Below, in pieces: positions 47,811-57,703 of a stretch of DNA of 64,000 nucleotides. Where the stretch lies: NCBI RefSeq assembly GCF_026226775.1, contig NZ_JAKKOD010000002.1, forward strand, positions 444,501-508,500, read 5' to 3'. The position numbers were made by a program, and so were the translations under genes. The stretch's first letter is position 1. The number at the start of each line of letters is the position of its first letter. The notes beneath the pieces are model-generated. The model was not told where the DNA came from. It did no database searches and saw only the letters and a program-made list of their open reading frames with translations. This DNA is from Avibacterium sp. 21-586. Its GTDB lineage: Bacteria > Pseudomonadota > Gammaproteobacteria > Enterobacterales > Pasteurellaceae.

Positions 47811-49406
47811 ATGGCTCTTTTTCTTAGTATTTTTCCCATTGTTTTATTAATTTATTTAATGGTAAAACGCAATGCGTTGCCATCTTACGTTGCGTTGCCG
47901 TGGATTGCGGTTGTTGTATTAATTATTCAATTTATTTTCTTTGGTACAGATATTTCTATCGTGAGTGCCAATGTAACTGCAGCATTGGTGGCGGTTCAAA
48001 CACCAATTACGGTAATTTTCGGCGCGATTTTATTTAATCGTTTTTCAGAAGTATCAGGCGCAACCAATACCTTGCGTAAATGGTTAGGTAATATTAATCC
48101 AAATCCAGTTGCTCAAATTATGATTATCGGTTGGGCATTTGCCTTTATGATTGAAGGGGCAAGTGGTTTCGGGACACCAGCGGCGATCGCTGCGCCGATC
48201 TTAGTGGGGTTAGGCTTCCCACCATTAAAAGTGGCAATGCTTGCCTTAATTATGAACTCCGTACCGGTTTCTTTCGGAGCGGTAGGAACGCCAACTTGGT
48301 TTGGTTTTGGTCCGTTAAATTTAACCGATGGCCAAATTCTTGAAATTGGTTCAATGTCAGCGCTTATTCACGCATTTGCGGCATTAATTATTCCATTAAT
48401 GGCGTTACGTTTAATCGTAGGCTGGAGCGAAATTCGTAAAAACCTTGTGTTTATTTATATCAGTATTTTTGCTTGTGTGGTGCCTTATTTCTTATTAGCA
48501 CAAGTGAACTATGAGTTCCCGTCATTAGTGGGTGGGGCAACAGGTTTATTGGTATCTGTCTTCGTGGCGAATAAAGGCATTGGTTTAGCTAAAGTTGAAA
48601 ATACCCTTGACGATAACGCTGTAAGCACAGGGCAGGTAGTGAAAGCCTTATTGCCAACAGGGTTATTAATCGCAATTTTAATTGTGACACGTTTACAACA
48701 ATTGCCATTCAAAGCAATGATGAACGATGCGACCACTTGGTTTAGTGTACAATTAGGCTCATTAGGTTTATTTGAAATTAGCCACGGTTTAATTTTCAGC
48801 TTAAAACAAATTTTTGGTACATCAGTAAATGCAAGCTATAAATTGCTTTATGTGCCAGCATTAATTCCATTCGTGGTAACCGTATTAATTTCGATCCCAT
48901 TATTCGCATTATCAGCAAGCAAAACGAAAGATATTTTTATGGGTAGCTTAAGACAAACTCGCAACCCATTTTTAGCCCTTGTTGGTGCGTTAATTATGGT
49001 GAACTTAATGCTTGTAGGCGGTGATAATTCAATGGTGAAAATTATCGGTAGAAGTTTTGCTGAAGCCACAGGGGAATACTGGACATTATTTGCCTCTTAC
49101 TTAGGTGCAGTGGGTGCATTCTTCTCTGGTTCCAACACTGTTTCTAACTTAACCTTTGGTAGTGTTCAACTTTCCACTGCGGAAATTACTGGTCTTTCTG
49201 CTACCCTTGTTCTTGCCTTGCAGTCTGTCGGCGGTGCAATGGGAAATATGGTGTGTATCAACAACATCGTTGCGGTAAGCTCAGTATTAAATATTGATAA
49301 ACAAGAAGGCACAATTATTAAGAAAACCATCGTTCCAATGATCGTTTATGGTATTATTGCCGCACTTGTTGCACTCTTTATTATTCCACTTTTCTTTAAC
49401 GTTTAG
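47811..49406 (+). CDS. lldP: L-lactate permease
   Basis: A 531-residue lactate/glycolate permease of the LctP family with about 13-14 hydrophobic segments. Family blocks include GFGTPAAIAAPILVGLGFPPLKVAMLALIMNSVPVSFGAVGTPTWFGFG (about 121-170) and GAVGAFFSGSNTVSNLTFGSVQ (about 440-460). It is upstream of the lutABC lactate oxidation genes, with a weak hairpin between, and has a CRP site upstream. Together they let the cell take up and oxidise L-lactate. Confidence 0.93.
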   Translation: MALFLSIFPIVLLIYLMVKRNALPSYVALPWIAVVVLIIQFIFFGTDISIVSANVTAALVAVQTPITVIFGAILFNRFSEVSGATNTLRKWLGNINPNPVAQIMIIGWAFAFMIEGASGFGTPAAIAAPILVGLGFPPLKVAMLALIMNSVPVSFGAVGTPTWFGFGPLNLTDGQILEIGSMSALIHAFAALIIPLMALRLIVGWSEIRKNLVFIYISIFACVVPYFLLAQVNYEFPSLVGGATGLLVSVFVANKGIGLAKVENTLDDNAVSTGQVVKALLPTGLLIAILIVTRLQQLPFKAMMNDATTWFSVQLGSLGLFEISHGLIFSLKQIFGTSVNASYKLLYVPALIPFVVTVLISIPLFALSASKTKDIFMGSLRQTRNPFLALVGALIMVNLMLVGGDNSMVKIIGRSFAEATGEYWTLFASYLGAVGAFFSGSNTVSNLTFGSVQLSTAEITGLSATLVLALQSVGGAMGNMVCINNIVAVSSVLNIDKQEGTIIKKTIVPMIVYGIIAALVALFIIPLFFNV

Positions 49407-49419
49407 TGTGAATTATTAC

Positions 49420-49449
49420 AAATCAGGCAGAGGCAACTTTGCCTGATTT
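49420..49449 (+). terminator. Hairpin between lldP and lutA
   Basis: A 9-bp stem (AAATCAGGC 49420-49428 with 49441-49449) 14 bp after the lldP stop. The T tract is poor, so partial read-through into lutABC is likely. Confidence 0.6.
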
Positions 49450-49481
49450 CTCATTTCTATTTGATTATGTTGGAGTAATTT

Positions 49482-50213
49482 ATGAACGTAAATTTTTACG
49501 TTACTTGTATCGCTGATGTGGTAAAAGCAGGCGTTGCAAAAAACACCGTATTATTACTAGAAAAGCTCGGCTGCAATATTGTTTTCCTTGAAAAACAAGG
49601 TTGCTGCGGTCAGCCTTCCCTTAACAGTGGTTATACCAAACAAGCCCTAGCGGGAATGAAAAACTTGGTAGAAACCTTTGAAGTCAATGATTATCCTATC
49701 GTTGCCCCTGCGGGTTCTTGTGTTTATGCCATTAAGACCTATCCTGAATATTTTAACCGTTTTAATGAGCCAAAATGGGCAGAACGCGCGCAGAAAGTGG
49801 CAGATCGTTTTTATGATTTAACCGATTTTATCGTCAATAAATTAGGTGTAACCAATGTGGGCGCGACTTTAACAGGAAAAGCGGTATATCACCCTTCTTG
49901 TAGCTTAAGCCGTAAATTAGGCATTGTGAACGAACCTTTAACCTTATTACAAAATGTGAAAGGGCTAGAATTATTGCCAATTCACAATCAAAGCACTTGT
50001 TGCGGTTTTGGTGGAACATTCTCGGTGAAAATGGCGGAAATTTCTGGCGAAATGGTGACAGAAAAAGTGGAACATATCACAGAAGTTCACCCTGATTATT
50101 TAATCGGGGCTGATGTCAGTTGTTTACTCAATATTGGCGGACGTTTAAGTCGTGAAGGCAAAAAAGTGAAAGTGATGCACATTGCCGAAGTATTAATGCA
50201 GGAGGGAAAATAA
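49482..50213 (+). CDS. lutA: Lactate utilisation protein LutA (YkgE), CCG-domain Fe-S oxidoreductase
   Basis: A 243-residue protein with two CCG cysteine-rich repeats: GCCGQPSLNSGY near 42 and TCCGFGGTFSV near 172. These bind the electron-carrying clusters of heterodisulfide-reductase-type proteins. LutABC together oxidise L-lactate to pyruvate. It is followed 1 bp later by lutB. TGGAG lies upstream of the ATG. Confidence 0.93.
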   Translation: MNVNFYVTCIADVVKAGVAKNTVLLLEKLGCNIVFLEKQGCCGQPSLNSGYTKQALAGMKNLVETFEVNDYPIVAPAGSCVYAIKTYPEYFNRFNEPKWAERAQKVADRFYDLTDFIVNKLGVTNVGATLTGKAVYHPSCSLSRKLGIVNEPLTLLQNVKGLELLPIHNQSTCCGFGGTFSVKMAEISGEMVTEKVEHITEVHPDYLIGADVSCLLNIGGRLSREGKKVKVMHIAEVLMQEGK

Positions 50214-50214
50214 G

Positions 50215-51627
50215 ATGTCATTAAAAACCAGCAATCTTGCATTTAAAAAACGCGTGGATAATGAAATTCACAATGACATTATGCGTAAAGCTATTGTAAT
50301 GGCACAAGAACGCATCGGCACAAATCGCCAAAAAATGGTGGACGAGCTTGGTCATTGGGAAGAATGGCGTGATGAAGCAAAACATATTCGTAACCACGTT
50401 TTAGCCAATCTTGATGCCTATTTATATCAATTAAGCGAAAAAGTGACTGAAAATGGCGGAAAAGTTTATTTTGCTGAAACCGCAGAAGATGCCACTAATT
50501 ATATTCGCCAAGTTGCTCTTGAGAAAAATGCCAAAAAAATTGTGAAATCCAAATCAATGGTCACCGAAGAAATTGGTATGAATGAAGTGCTGGAAGCCGA
50601 AGGTATCAAGGTGATTGAAACGGATTTAGGGGAATATATCCTACAAATTGCAGGGGATCGCCCTTCTCATATCGTTGTGCCAGCAATTCACAAAGATCGC
50701 CACCAAATTCGTAAAGATTTGCACGAAAAATTAGGCTATGACGGTCCAGAAACGCCAGAAGCAATGACCTTGTTCATTCGTGAAAAAATCCGTCAAGATT
50801 TCTTGGAAGCAGACATCGGCGTGAGTGGGTGTAACTTTGCCGTGCCAGAAACAGGTAGCCTTTGCTTGGTCACCAACGAAGGAAACTTACGTCTTGCTAC
50901 CACCGTGCCAAAAACGCACATTGCAGTAATGGGAATGGAGCGTATTGCACCAACTTTTGAAGAAGTGGACGTGTTAATCACAATGCTTGCCAGAAGTGCT
51001 GTAGGAGCAAAATTAACCGGTTATAACACTTGGCTCACAGGTCCACGTCTTGCAGGCGAAACGGACGGTCCTGAAGAATTCCATTTGGTTATCGTGGATA
51101 ACGGACGTTCTAAAATTCTTGAAAGCGAATTTAAAGAAGTATTGCGTTGTATCCGTTGTGGCGCGTGCTTAAATACTTGTCCAGCCTATCGTCAAATTGG
51201 TGGACACGGTTATGGCTCAATTTATCCCGGCCCAATCGGATCGGTGATTTCACCATTATTAGGCGGTTATGAAGACTTCAAAGAATTGCCGTATGCCTGC
51301 TCGTTATGTACTGCTTGTAACTCCGTTTGCCCAGTGAAAATTCCATTGGCACAGCTCATCTTAAAACACCGTGAGCATATTGCCCAAAGTGGTATGACAC
51401 CAACCGGAGAGCGTTTATCTATCTTTGGTTTCAACTTTGCCAACTCTCACCCAACCTTATGGAAAGTGGGCGTGAATGTGGGGGCGAAAGTGGCAAGCAA
51501 ATTCATTAAAAATGGTAAAGCACCACTTGAATTTGGCGCATTGGCCGAATGGACAAAAGCGCGCGATCTACCAAGTGCTGATGGCGAAAGTTTCCGTGAA
51601 TGGTTTAATAAAAGAGAGGCAAAATAA
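50215..51627 (+). CDS. lutB: Lactate utilisation iron-sulfur protein LutB (YkgF)
   Basis: A 470-residue protein with the LUD domain (about 60-300) and two ferredoxin-like [4Fe-4S] motifs, CIRCGACLNTCPAY near 305-318 and CSLCTACNSVCPVKIP near 355-370. It carries electrons in the LutABC complex. A GGAGGG precedes the start, and its stop overlaps the lutC ATG (TAATG). Confidence 0.94.
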   Translation: MSLKTSNLAFKKRVDNEIHNDIMRKAIVMAQERIGTNRQKMVDELGHWEEWRDEAKHIRNHVLANLDAYLYQLSEKVTENGGKVYFAETAEDATNYIRQVALEKNAKKIVKSKSMVTEEIGMNEVLEAEGIKVIETDLGEYILQIAGDRPSHIVVPAIHKDRHQIRKDLHEKLGYDGPETPEAMTLFIREKIRQDFLEADIGVSGCNFAVPETGSLCLVTNEGNLRLATTVPKTHIAVMGMERIAPTFEEVDVLITMLARSAVGAKLTGYNTWLTGPRLAGETDGPEEFHLVIVDNGRSKILESEFKEVLRCIRCGACLNTCPAYRQIGGHGYGSIYPGPIGSVISPLLGGYEDFKELPYACSLCTACNSVCPVKIPLAQLILKHREHIAQSGMTPTGERLSIFGFNFANSHPTLWKVGVNVGAKVASKFIKNGKAPLEFGALAEWTKARDLPSADGESFREWFNKREAK

Positions 51628-52328
51628 TGGACGCACAAAATAGAGAAAACTTCCTAAACAAACTTGCGGAAAGAATGGGGCGTCCACGCCAGCTTGTGCC
51701 AGAGCCAATGCCAGCGCCGCTAAATGATTACGCCACAACGCGTTTAACCGATCTTGATCCGCAAGCCTTATGCCAAACCTTTATTGAATCGGCAAAAGCG
51801 ATGATGGTTGATGTGATTGAAACCAACGAAGCGGAAGCCAAAAGTGCGGTGCTTTCTGCCTGCGAAAAATATGGCGGTGGACAAATTATTCTCACTGGCG
51901 ATGAACGCTTAGCGCAACTTGGCATTACGCAAGATGTACAAGCCAATTATGATGCGGATATTTGGTTGTCGCAAAATGGCGAAGAAAACTTAAAACACGC
52001 TGAGCAAGCCAATATCGGCATTAACTATGCAGAATATGGCTTGGCAGAATCAGGCGGTGTCGTATTGTTTTCTGGCAAAGACAAAGGCCGTTCAGTGAGC
52101 TTATTGCCAGAAAAATCCATTGTTGTAGTACGCAAAAGCCTTGTTTTACCGCGTGTGGCACAACTTGCCAAAATTCTGCACGACAAAGCCGTGTTAGGGG
52201 AAAGAATGCCATCTTGCGTAAATATCATCTCAGGTCCAAGCTCCACCGCAGATATTGAGCTAGTTAAAGTGGTGGGCGTACACGGCCCGACAACCAAAGT
52301 GTATGTGGTGATTGACGATCTTGGCTAA
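51627..52328 (+). CDS. lutC: Lactate utilisation protein LutC (YkgG)
   Basis: A 233-residue LUD-domain protein. Landmarks are the NIGINYAEYGLAESGGVVLFS block (about 131-151) and the C-terminal SGPSSTADIELVKVVGVHGPTTKVYVVIDD, typical of LutC/YkgG. It completes the lactate oxidation operon and is coupled to lutB. A shared terminator follows at 52490-52545. Confidence 0.94.
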   Translation: MDAQNRENFLNKLAERMGRPRQLVPEPMPAPLNDYATTRLTDLDPQALCQTFIESAKAMMVDVIETNEAEAKSAVLSACEKYGGGQIILTGDERLAQLGITQDVQANYDADIWLSQNGEENLKHAEQANIGINYAEYGLAESGGVVLFSGKDKGRSVSLLPEKSIVVVRKSLVLPRVAQLAKILHDKAVLGERMPSCVNIISGPSSTADIELVKVVGVHGPTTKVYVVIDDLG

Positions 52329-52489
52329 AATGTAAGCTGATCTTATAGTTAAAGTTTAGTGGTCACATAGCTGGGATCTTAGTCCTTTTCACTTATTTAT
52401 TGTTCTATGTAAGAGATGCACAGATGTCTGTAAATTTGTATGTTTCTAAGTATGCATTATTAGACTTTTGAAGCAAATTAAAATGAATT

Positions 52490-52545
52490 AAAGTGCGGTG
52501 GTTTTTTGTTAAATTTTAACAAATTTTCCACCGCACTTTTTTTTG
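52490..52545. terminator. Bidirectional terminator between lutC and afuC
   Basis: AAAGTGCGGTGG (52490-52501) pairs with CCACCGCACTTT (52528-52539), 12 bp, and the inner sequence continues pairing (TTGTTAAA with TTTAACAA). An inverted uptake pair; eight T follow on the plus strand. Confidence 0.9.
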
Positions 52546-52581
52546 TAATCGGCTGTTTGTAAGCCGTAGTGACTAGACAGG

Positions 52582-53631
52582 CTATTCTTTTTTCAGTAAG
52601 AACACGCCATAATCAGCAAAATGTACATAAGCCTGTTTGATAGCAGGATCAAAACTATCAGGTTGGCAGTTGATGAGTAGCGGTTTACCGCCCCATTGCG
52701 CCACAATTTCCCAGTGATTGCCCATATATACCGCACTTTGAATTTCACAGCGTTGAGCTGTATCGCCTTGCGGTGAAAGGCGTACTGATTCAGGGCGAAT
52801 GCCGACTAAACATTCTCCGTCAGGCAAGCCAAAAGATTGCACATTTGGCAAGGTGAACGCATACTGATTAACCGTTATAGTGTCATTTTTAAGTTTACCG
52901 TCAAAGATGCTACTTTCGCCCATAAAGTTCGCTAAAAACAAAGAGTTAGGGTGTTGATAAAGCACTTTCGCCGAAGCCTTTTGCATAATTTTGCCCTTGT
53001 GCATTACGATCACTTCATCAGACACGGCGAATGCTTCGCTTTGATCGTGGGTAACATAAAGGGAAGTGATGCCAAGACGTTGTTGCAGTTCGCGGATTTT
53101 TTCACGCATACTACGGCGTAAATTGGCGTCAAGGTTGCTCAGCGGCTCGTCAAACAATAACACTTTTGGCTTTAGCACCAGCGCGCGCGCCAAAGCAACA
53201 CGCTGTTGCTGACCACCTGAGATTTGATCCACATAGCGTTCTTCAAAGCCCGCCAGATCCACCAATTCTAAGGCTTCTTTAACCCGTTGTTTACGCTCTG
53301 CTGATCCTACGCCCTGCATACGCAAACCGTAGCCTACATTGTCCCCAATAGACATATGCGGAAACAGCGCATAAGACTGAAACACGATACAAATATCACG
53401 GTTTTGAATGGAGGATTTCGTTACGTCTTCTCCGTCAATAAAAATCTGCCCAGAAGTCGGGCTCTCTAGCCCAGCCACAAGGCGTAGCACGGTGGTTTTT
53501 CCGCAACCAGAAGGCCCGAGCAGGGTAACCATTGAGCCTTGTTTAATAGAAAGATTGAGATCATCGATGACCACCGCTTTACCAAAGGATTTGGTTACAT
53601 TTTTTAACACTAAAAAATCATTATTCTTCAT
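52582..53631 (-). CDS. afuC: ABC transporter ATP-binding protein AfuC (FbpC-like)
   Basis: A 349-residue ATPase of the AfuABC transporter. Walker A is GPSGCGKTT near 38, the signature is [16 protein letters not shown] near 135, Walker B is [11 protein letters not shown] near 158, and the H-loop is THDQSEA near 192. A C-terminal TOBE-like domain (about 240-345) is present. It follows afuB by 12 bp. The family is usually annotated as ferric-iron transport, but the binding protein here points to sugar phosphates. Confidence 0.92.
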   Translation of the reverse strand: MKNNDFLVLKNVTKSFGKAVVIDDLNLSIKQGSMVTLLGPSGCGKTTVLRLVAGLESPTSGQIFIDGEDVTKSSIQNRDICIVFQSYALFPHMSIGDNVGYGLRMQGVGSAERKQRVKEALELVDLAGFEERYVDQISGGQQQRVALARALVLKPKVLLFDEPLSNLDANLRRSMREKIRELQQRLGITSLYVTHDQSEAFAVSDEVIVMHKGKIMQKASAKVLYQHPNSLFLANFMGESSIFDGKLKNDTITVNQYAFTLPNVQSFGLPDGECLVGIRPESVRLSPQGDTAQRCEIQSAVYMGNHWEIVAQWGGKPLLINCQPDSFDPAIKQAYVHFADYGVFLLKKE

Positions 53632-53643
53632 TTTTACAACCTA

Positions 53644-55701
53644 TTAATTCATTTTTTTCGCTTTAGAACGCGCAATTCGCGTGTCGCCCACCAACCAGTC
53701 AAATAGCAAAATAATTGCCATCATTACCACGATTAAAATTGAGCCATAAGCAATAGCAACGCCGTATTCGCCGTCTTCCACGCGGTTTAGAATATAAGAA
53801 GTGGCAACCCTTGTATCCGCGGTAACTAAGAAGACAATGGCGCTGACCGTGGTCATTGCGCGCACAAAACTGGTTACCAAAGCGGAAAGCAACGCAGGCT
53901 TAAGCAGTGGGAATACAATATACCAAATAGTTTTTAACGAGCTGCCTTTGAGTGAAAGCGAGGCCTCATCAAGGGATTTATCAAGCTGCCCTAACCCCGC
54001 CACAGCGGCACGCATTCCCACTGGCATATTACGCATTACCATTGAAAGCACGATGATGATGCTTGTGCCAGTGATATAAATTGGCGCATTATTAAAGGCA
54101 AGAATATAGGAAACCCCTGCCACCGTTCCGGGTACGGCAAAGCAAAGTAAGGTTAAAAATTCAAGAGTTTTCTTGCCTTTAAAATCACGGCGCACGGTGA
54201 TGTAGGCTATCAATAAGCCAAAAATTGCTGTAATCGGGGCAGCGGTGGCGGCAAAAATCACCGTATGAATAAGCGATGGCCAAGCGCCGTCACTAAAGCC
54301 TTGTCCGAATAAGGTAAGATAATGTTTAAAGGTGAAGGTGTAATCCACGCCCCAGTTCATCGTGAAGCTGCCGTAGAAAATACTGCCGTATAGCACCGCA
54401 TTAAACAGCACCCAGAAACCAAGAGTAAAAATAATGAAAAATTTCATCGCACTTGGCAAATCTTGCACATCACCGCGATAGGATTTGCCTGAAACGGTAA
54501 CATAAGAACGATTGCCGATCCATAAATATTGGATCACAAAAATCGCCAAAGAGAAAATCAGTAAAATGCTGCCTAAGGTGCTGGCAGAAGCGTAATCTAA
54601 CTGCGAGCCGGCAATGTAGAAATAAATTTGCGAAGAAATCACATCAAAGCTACCGCCGAGTACAAGTGGGGTACTAAAATCGGCTAAAGATTGGATTGCC
54701 ACTACTAAAAAGGCATTGGCAAGTGCCGGTTTGAGTAGGGGAAAAATGATATTGAAAAAAGCTTGATAACGGTTTGATCGTAGCGTATATGCTGCTTCTT
54801 CAATAGACGGGTGAATGGATTTTAACGCGCCTTCTAAAATCATAAAGGCCATTGGTGTCAGCGCAAGTGTGTGGGCGATGATAATCCCAGTAAAACCATA
54901 TAACCAGTTGCTGCTAAAGCCAAAATATTCCACCAAAAATTCGGTGACATAACCTGAACGCCCAAGCATTAAGGTTACTCCTAACCCCACCACAAAAGGT
55001 GGAGTAACAATCGGCAAAATGGAGAAAATCTTTCCGATTACGGCAGTGCGTTTGGCAATGCGTGTGGTGTAAAGGGCAAAAATCAAACCAAATAATGTGG
55101 CTAAAGTGCCGACCGTAATTGCCACACTAAGTGAGTTACCGATAATCCGAATAATGTAAGGTTTTTCTACAATGCTGATCACCTGGCTTGGCACAAATTC
55201 CCCATTGTCATAAAACATCGAGATAAAAATCGCCAAGGTGGGATAAACAATAAAAAAGAAAATCAACAAGACAATGCTGATGAGCGAGGCAATGATGAAT
55301 TTATCCCCTTGCATTATCTTCATCCTTGCCAAGCCTTGAGTGGCAAGGGCTATCAGGCTCAGCATTAGGACGAAAACGGAATAGCCGAGATTGAATTTTT
55401 CTATCGTGGCAGAAATAAACACAAATAGGAAAATCGCTAGCACAGCGATAAATTCAGCCATACCTTGCTGCCGCTCCTCTTTCCCTTTGCAAGTGGCCGA
55501 CAGAATTGGCACAAAGACTAATGCAGCAAACCAAAACCAACTTAAATTAAAGCTTGCCCAGCCCATTGCTTCATAAATTTCATCAGTGGTAGATTCCGCT
55601 AAACCATAATCCAGCGCCATAGAAGGCAAGCAGATAAAGCCCAATAACGCGAGCAAGATCCAAAATAGGCTACTATTAAACATCTGTGCCAATTTATTCA
55701 T
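53644..55701 (-). CDS. afuB: ABC transporter permease AfuB (fused double permease)
   Basis: A 685-residue permease with two homologous membrane halves. Each half carries an EAA-type loop: EEAAYTLRSNRYQAFFNIIFPLLKPAL in the first and DEASLSLKGSSLKTIWYIVFPLLKPAL in the second. The length equals the Actinobacillus AfuB type (about 687) and exceeds the two-domain Haemophilus HitB type (about 506). Both halves would form the pore with AfuC. It lies 86 bp after afuA. Confidence 0.93.
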   Translation of the reverse strand: MNKLAQMFNSSLFWILLALLGFICLPSMALDYGLAESTTDEIYEAMGWASFNLSWFWFAALVFVPILSATCKGKEERQQGMAEFIAVLAIFLFVFISATIEKFNLGYSVFVLMLSLIALATQGLARMKIMQGDKFIIASLISIVLLIFFFIVYPTLAIFISMFYDNGEFVPSQVISIVEKPYIIRIIGNSLSVAITVGTLATLFGLIFALYTTRIAKRTAVIGKIFSILPIVTPPFVVGLGVTLMLGRSGYVTEFLVEYFGFSSNWLYGFTGIIIAHTLALTPMAFMILEGALKSIHPSIEEAAYTLRSNRYQAFFNIIFPLLKPALANAFLVVAIQSLADFSTPLVLGGSFDVISSQIYFYIAGSQLDYASASTLGSILLIFSLAIFVIQYLWIGNRSYVTVSGKSYRGDVQDLPSAMKFFIIFTLGFWVLFNAVLYGSIFYGSFTMNWGVDYTFTFKHYLTLFGQGFSDGAWPSLIHTVIFAATAAPITAIFGLLIAYITVRRDFKGKKTLEFLTLLCFAVPGTVAGVSYILAFNNAPIYITGTSIIIVLSMVMRNMPVGMRAAVAGLGQLDKSLDEASLSLKGSSLKTIWYIVFPLLKPALLSALVTSFVRAMTTVSAIVFLVTADTRVATSYILNRVEDGEYGVAIAYGSILIVVMMAIILLFDWLVGDTRIARSKAKKMN

Positions 55702-55787
55702 AATCTTTCCGTAATAGATGATTGATTGAGTTTCTTGTTATAACAAAAACCTTAAAGAGAATAAAGGCGGTTGCCCGCCTTACTTAT

Positions 55788-56828
55788 TTACTGTGCCAAT
55801 TTGACTTGATTAACCCATTTATTAATCAAGCGTTTGCGTTCTTCTGATGCACCGTATTTCTCAAAATCATAATTGATGAGATTAAGTTTGGTTGGATCAA
55901 ACGCAGTAGGTGATTGTTCAGCAGTGGTGTTGGTAAGCGTTTGGAAAGCGCGGCCTTTTTTCCACGCTAATTCTTGGCCTTCTTTTGATAATGCCCAATC
56001 GACAAATAATTTGGCGTTATCTAAATTACGCGCGCCTTTTAAGATACTCACGCCGCCAAGTTCATAGCCTGTGCCTTCGCAAGGCACGACTAATTCAATT
56101 GGCGCACCCTGTTGTTTTTCAAGAGCGTAATCGTGTAGGAAGCCAATCCCTACAGTGGTTTCACCTCTAGCGGTGTTGCGTGAAGGGGTGATACCTGATT
56201 TTGTATATTGAGAAATGTTCGGGTGAAGTTGTTTGAAAAAATCAAAGGTTTGATCTTCGCCCCATAATTGCACAAAGGTAGCAATAGCAGTGTAAGCAGT
56301 GCCTGAGCTTTGTGGATCAGCGACTTGAACCTCACCTTTTAAGCGTGGATCGGTTAAGTCTTTCCAGCATTTTGGCACTTCTGTGATGCCTAATTTTTTC
56401 AATCGCTCTGTATTCACACCAAAGCCTAAAATCCCCATATAAATGGCGGACGTGTAGTTGCCTTTGACTTTGGCGGGATCTTGGAATTTCGGCATAATTT
56501 GATCCACATTTGATGAGCGGTAAGCTTCTAATAAACCAAGTTCTCCCGCTTGGGATTGCGGATCTAGCGTACCACCATACCAAACGTCAGCTTGGGGATT
56601 TTTCTTTTCCGCTTCAATTTTCGCAAAGGTACTACCTGAGCCATTACGGATAAAAGAAGTTTTCACATCATATTTTTTGCCAAAAGCTTGGGTTTCAGCC
56701 TCACACATTTCATTTGTGGCACTGCAATATACCACCAAGCGTCCTTTGGCCTGTGTTTGCATACTGAAAATTAACGCTGAAGTAGCAAGTGCGGTGGAAA
56801 TTGCGAGAGAAATTGCTTTATATTTCAT
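55788..56828 (-). CDS. afuA: Periplasmic binding protein AfuA, predicted sugar-phosphate binder
   Basis: A 346-residue precursor; the signal peptide is residues 1-27 (after TQA). It belongs to the fold of ferric-binding proteins but lacks their paired tyrosine iron site. Counting in the mature protein, His205-Asp206 (LHDYALEKQQ) and Glu229 (GTGYELGG) coincide with the residues I recall contacting hexose-6-phosphate in Actinobacillus AfuA. So the likely cargo is glucose-6-phosphate or related sugar phosphates, not iron. It is first of three genes and has a perfect CRP site about 96 bp upstream. Confidence 0.92.
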   Translation of the reverse strand: MKYKAISLAISTALATSALIFSMQTQAKGRLVVYCSATNEMCEAETQAFGKKYDVKTSFIRNGSGSTFAKIEAEKKNPQADVWYGGTLDPQSQAGELGLLEAYRSSNVDQIMPKFQDPAKVKGNYTSAIYMGILGFGVNTERLKKLGITEVPKCWKDLTDPRLKGEVQVADPQSSGTAYTAIATFVQLWGEDQTFDFFKQLHPNISQYTKSGITPSRNTARGETTVGIGFLHDYALEKQQGAPIELVVPCEGTGYELGGVSILKGARNLDNAKLFVDWALSKEGQELAWKKGRAFQTLTNTTAEQSPTAFDPTKLNLINYDFEKYGASEERKRLINKWVNQVKLAQ

Positions 56829-56896
56829 TATGGTACTCCTTATGGTTTGGCGGAAAATTGCCTAGATCATTGATTAATCTCAATTAAATTAGCCTA

Positions 56897-56939
56897 ATCC
56901 TATCCGAATGGCATAAAAAATGCTGTGAACCACTTCACA
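56897..56939 (-). promoter_or_regulatory. CRP-dependent promoter of afuABC
   Basis: A perfect CRP palindrome TGTGA-ACCACT-TCACA (56924-56939). On the minus strand a -10-like TAGGAT (complement of 56897-56902) lies at the spacing of a class II promoter (site centre near -41.5, start near 56890). Confidence 0.8.
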
Positions 56940-57052
56940 AAATGAAAGATTCTTTTCCTTTTATTTCATTAAAAGGGTGAAACTATTATTAAAAAACAAA
57001 ATTTTTCTTTATAATCTTACAATCACTGTAACTCGTCTAGTTGAGCCATATT

Positions 57053-57694
57053 ATGTCAGATCAAGATTGCATTATTATCGCTATTGCAGGGGCTTCCGCC
57101 TCAGGAAAAAGCCTTATTGCCTCCACCATTCATAAAGAACTTCGTGATGAGCTAAGTTGCGAAGACATTGGCATTATTTCTGAAGATAGCTACTACAAAG
57201 ATCAAACCCACCTTGCTTTTGAAGAGCGTATTAAAACCAATTATGACCACCCAAATTCAATGGATCGTGAGTTGTTGTTACAACATTTGCGCGCCTTAAA
57301 AGCAGGTCAAGCGGTAGATATTCCCGTTTATAGTTATGTGGAACATACGCGCACAGGCGAAACCACTCATTTCAAACCGAAAAAAGTGATTATTTTAGAA
57401 GGCATTTTGCTGCTCACAGACGAAAGGATTCGCCAAGAAGCGAGTATTTCAGTATTCGTGGATACGCCGTTGGACATTTGTTTTATCCGCCGTTTAAAAC
57501 GTGATATGGAAGAACGTGGACGTTCTTTGCAATCGGTGGTGGATCAATATCGAGCTACTGTCCGTCCAATGTTCTTACAATTTATCGAACCGTCTAAACA
57601 ATATGCCGATATTGTTTTCCCACGAGGTGGGAAAAACCGTATTGCAATCAATATGTTAAAAGCACAAATTAGACACCTGCTGAAAAGCAAATAG
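57053..57694 (+). CDS. udk: Uridine kinase
   Basis: A 213-residue kinase phosphorylating uridine and cytidine. Walker A is GASASGKS (13-20). The family blocks [29 protein letters not shown] and [13 protein letters not shown] are present, followed by [14 protein letters not shown] chose ATG 57053; a TTG 12 bp upstream has no advantage. It is divergent from afuA and 9 bp before dcd, the same udk-dcd-asmA order as in E. coli. Confidence 0.96.
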   Translation: MSDQDCIIIAIAGASASGKSLIASTIHKELRDELSCEDIGIISEDSYYKDQTHLAFEERIKTNYDHPNSMDRELLLQHLRALKAGQAVDIPVYSYVEHTRTGETTHFKPKKVIILEGILLLTDERIRQEASISVFVDTPLDICFIRRLKRDMEERGRSLQSVVDQYRATVRPMFLQFIEPSKQYADIVFPRGGKNRIAINMLKAQIRHLLKSK

Positions 57695-57703
57695 GGGAAC
57701 AAA

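Noticed and set aside
52582-56828. Ferric iron transporter fbpABC/hitABC
   Set aside because: The binding protein lacks the iron-binding tyrosine pair and keeps AfuA sugar-phosphate residues; no Fur-like box was seen upstream.
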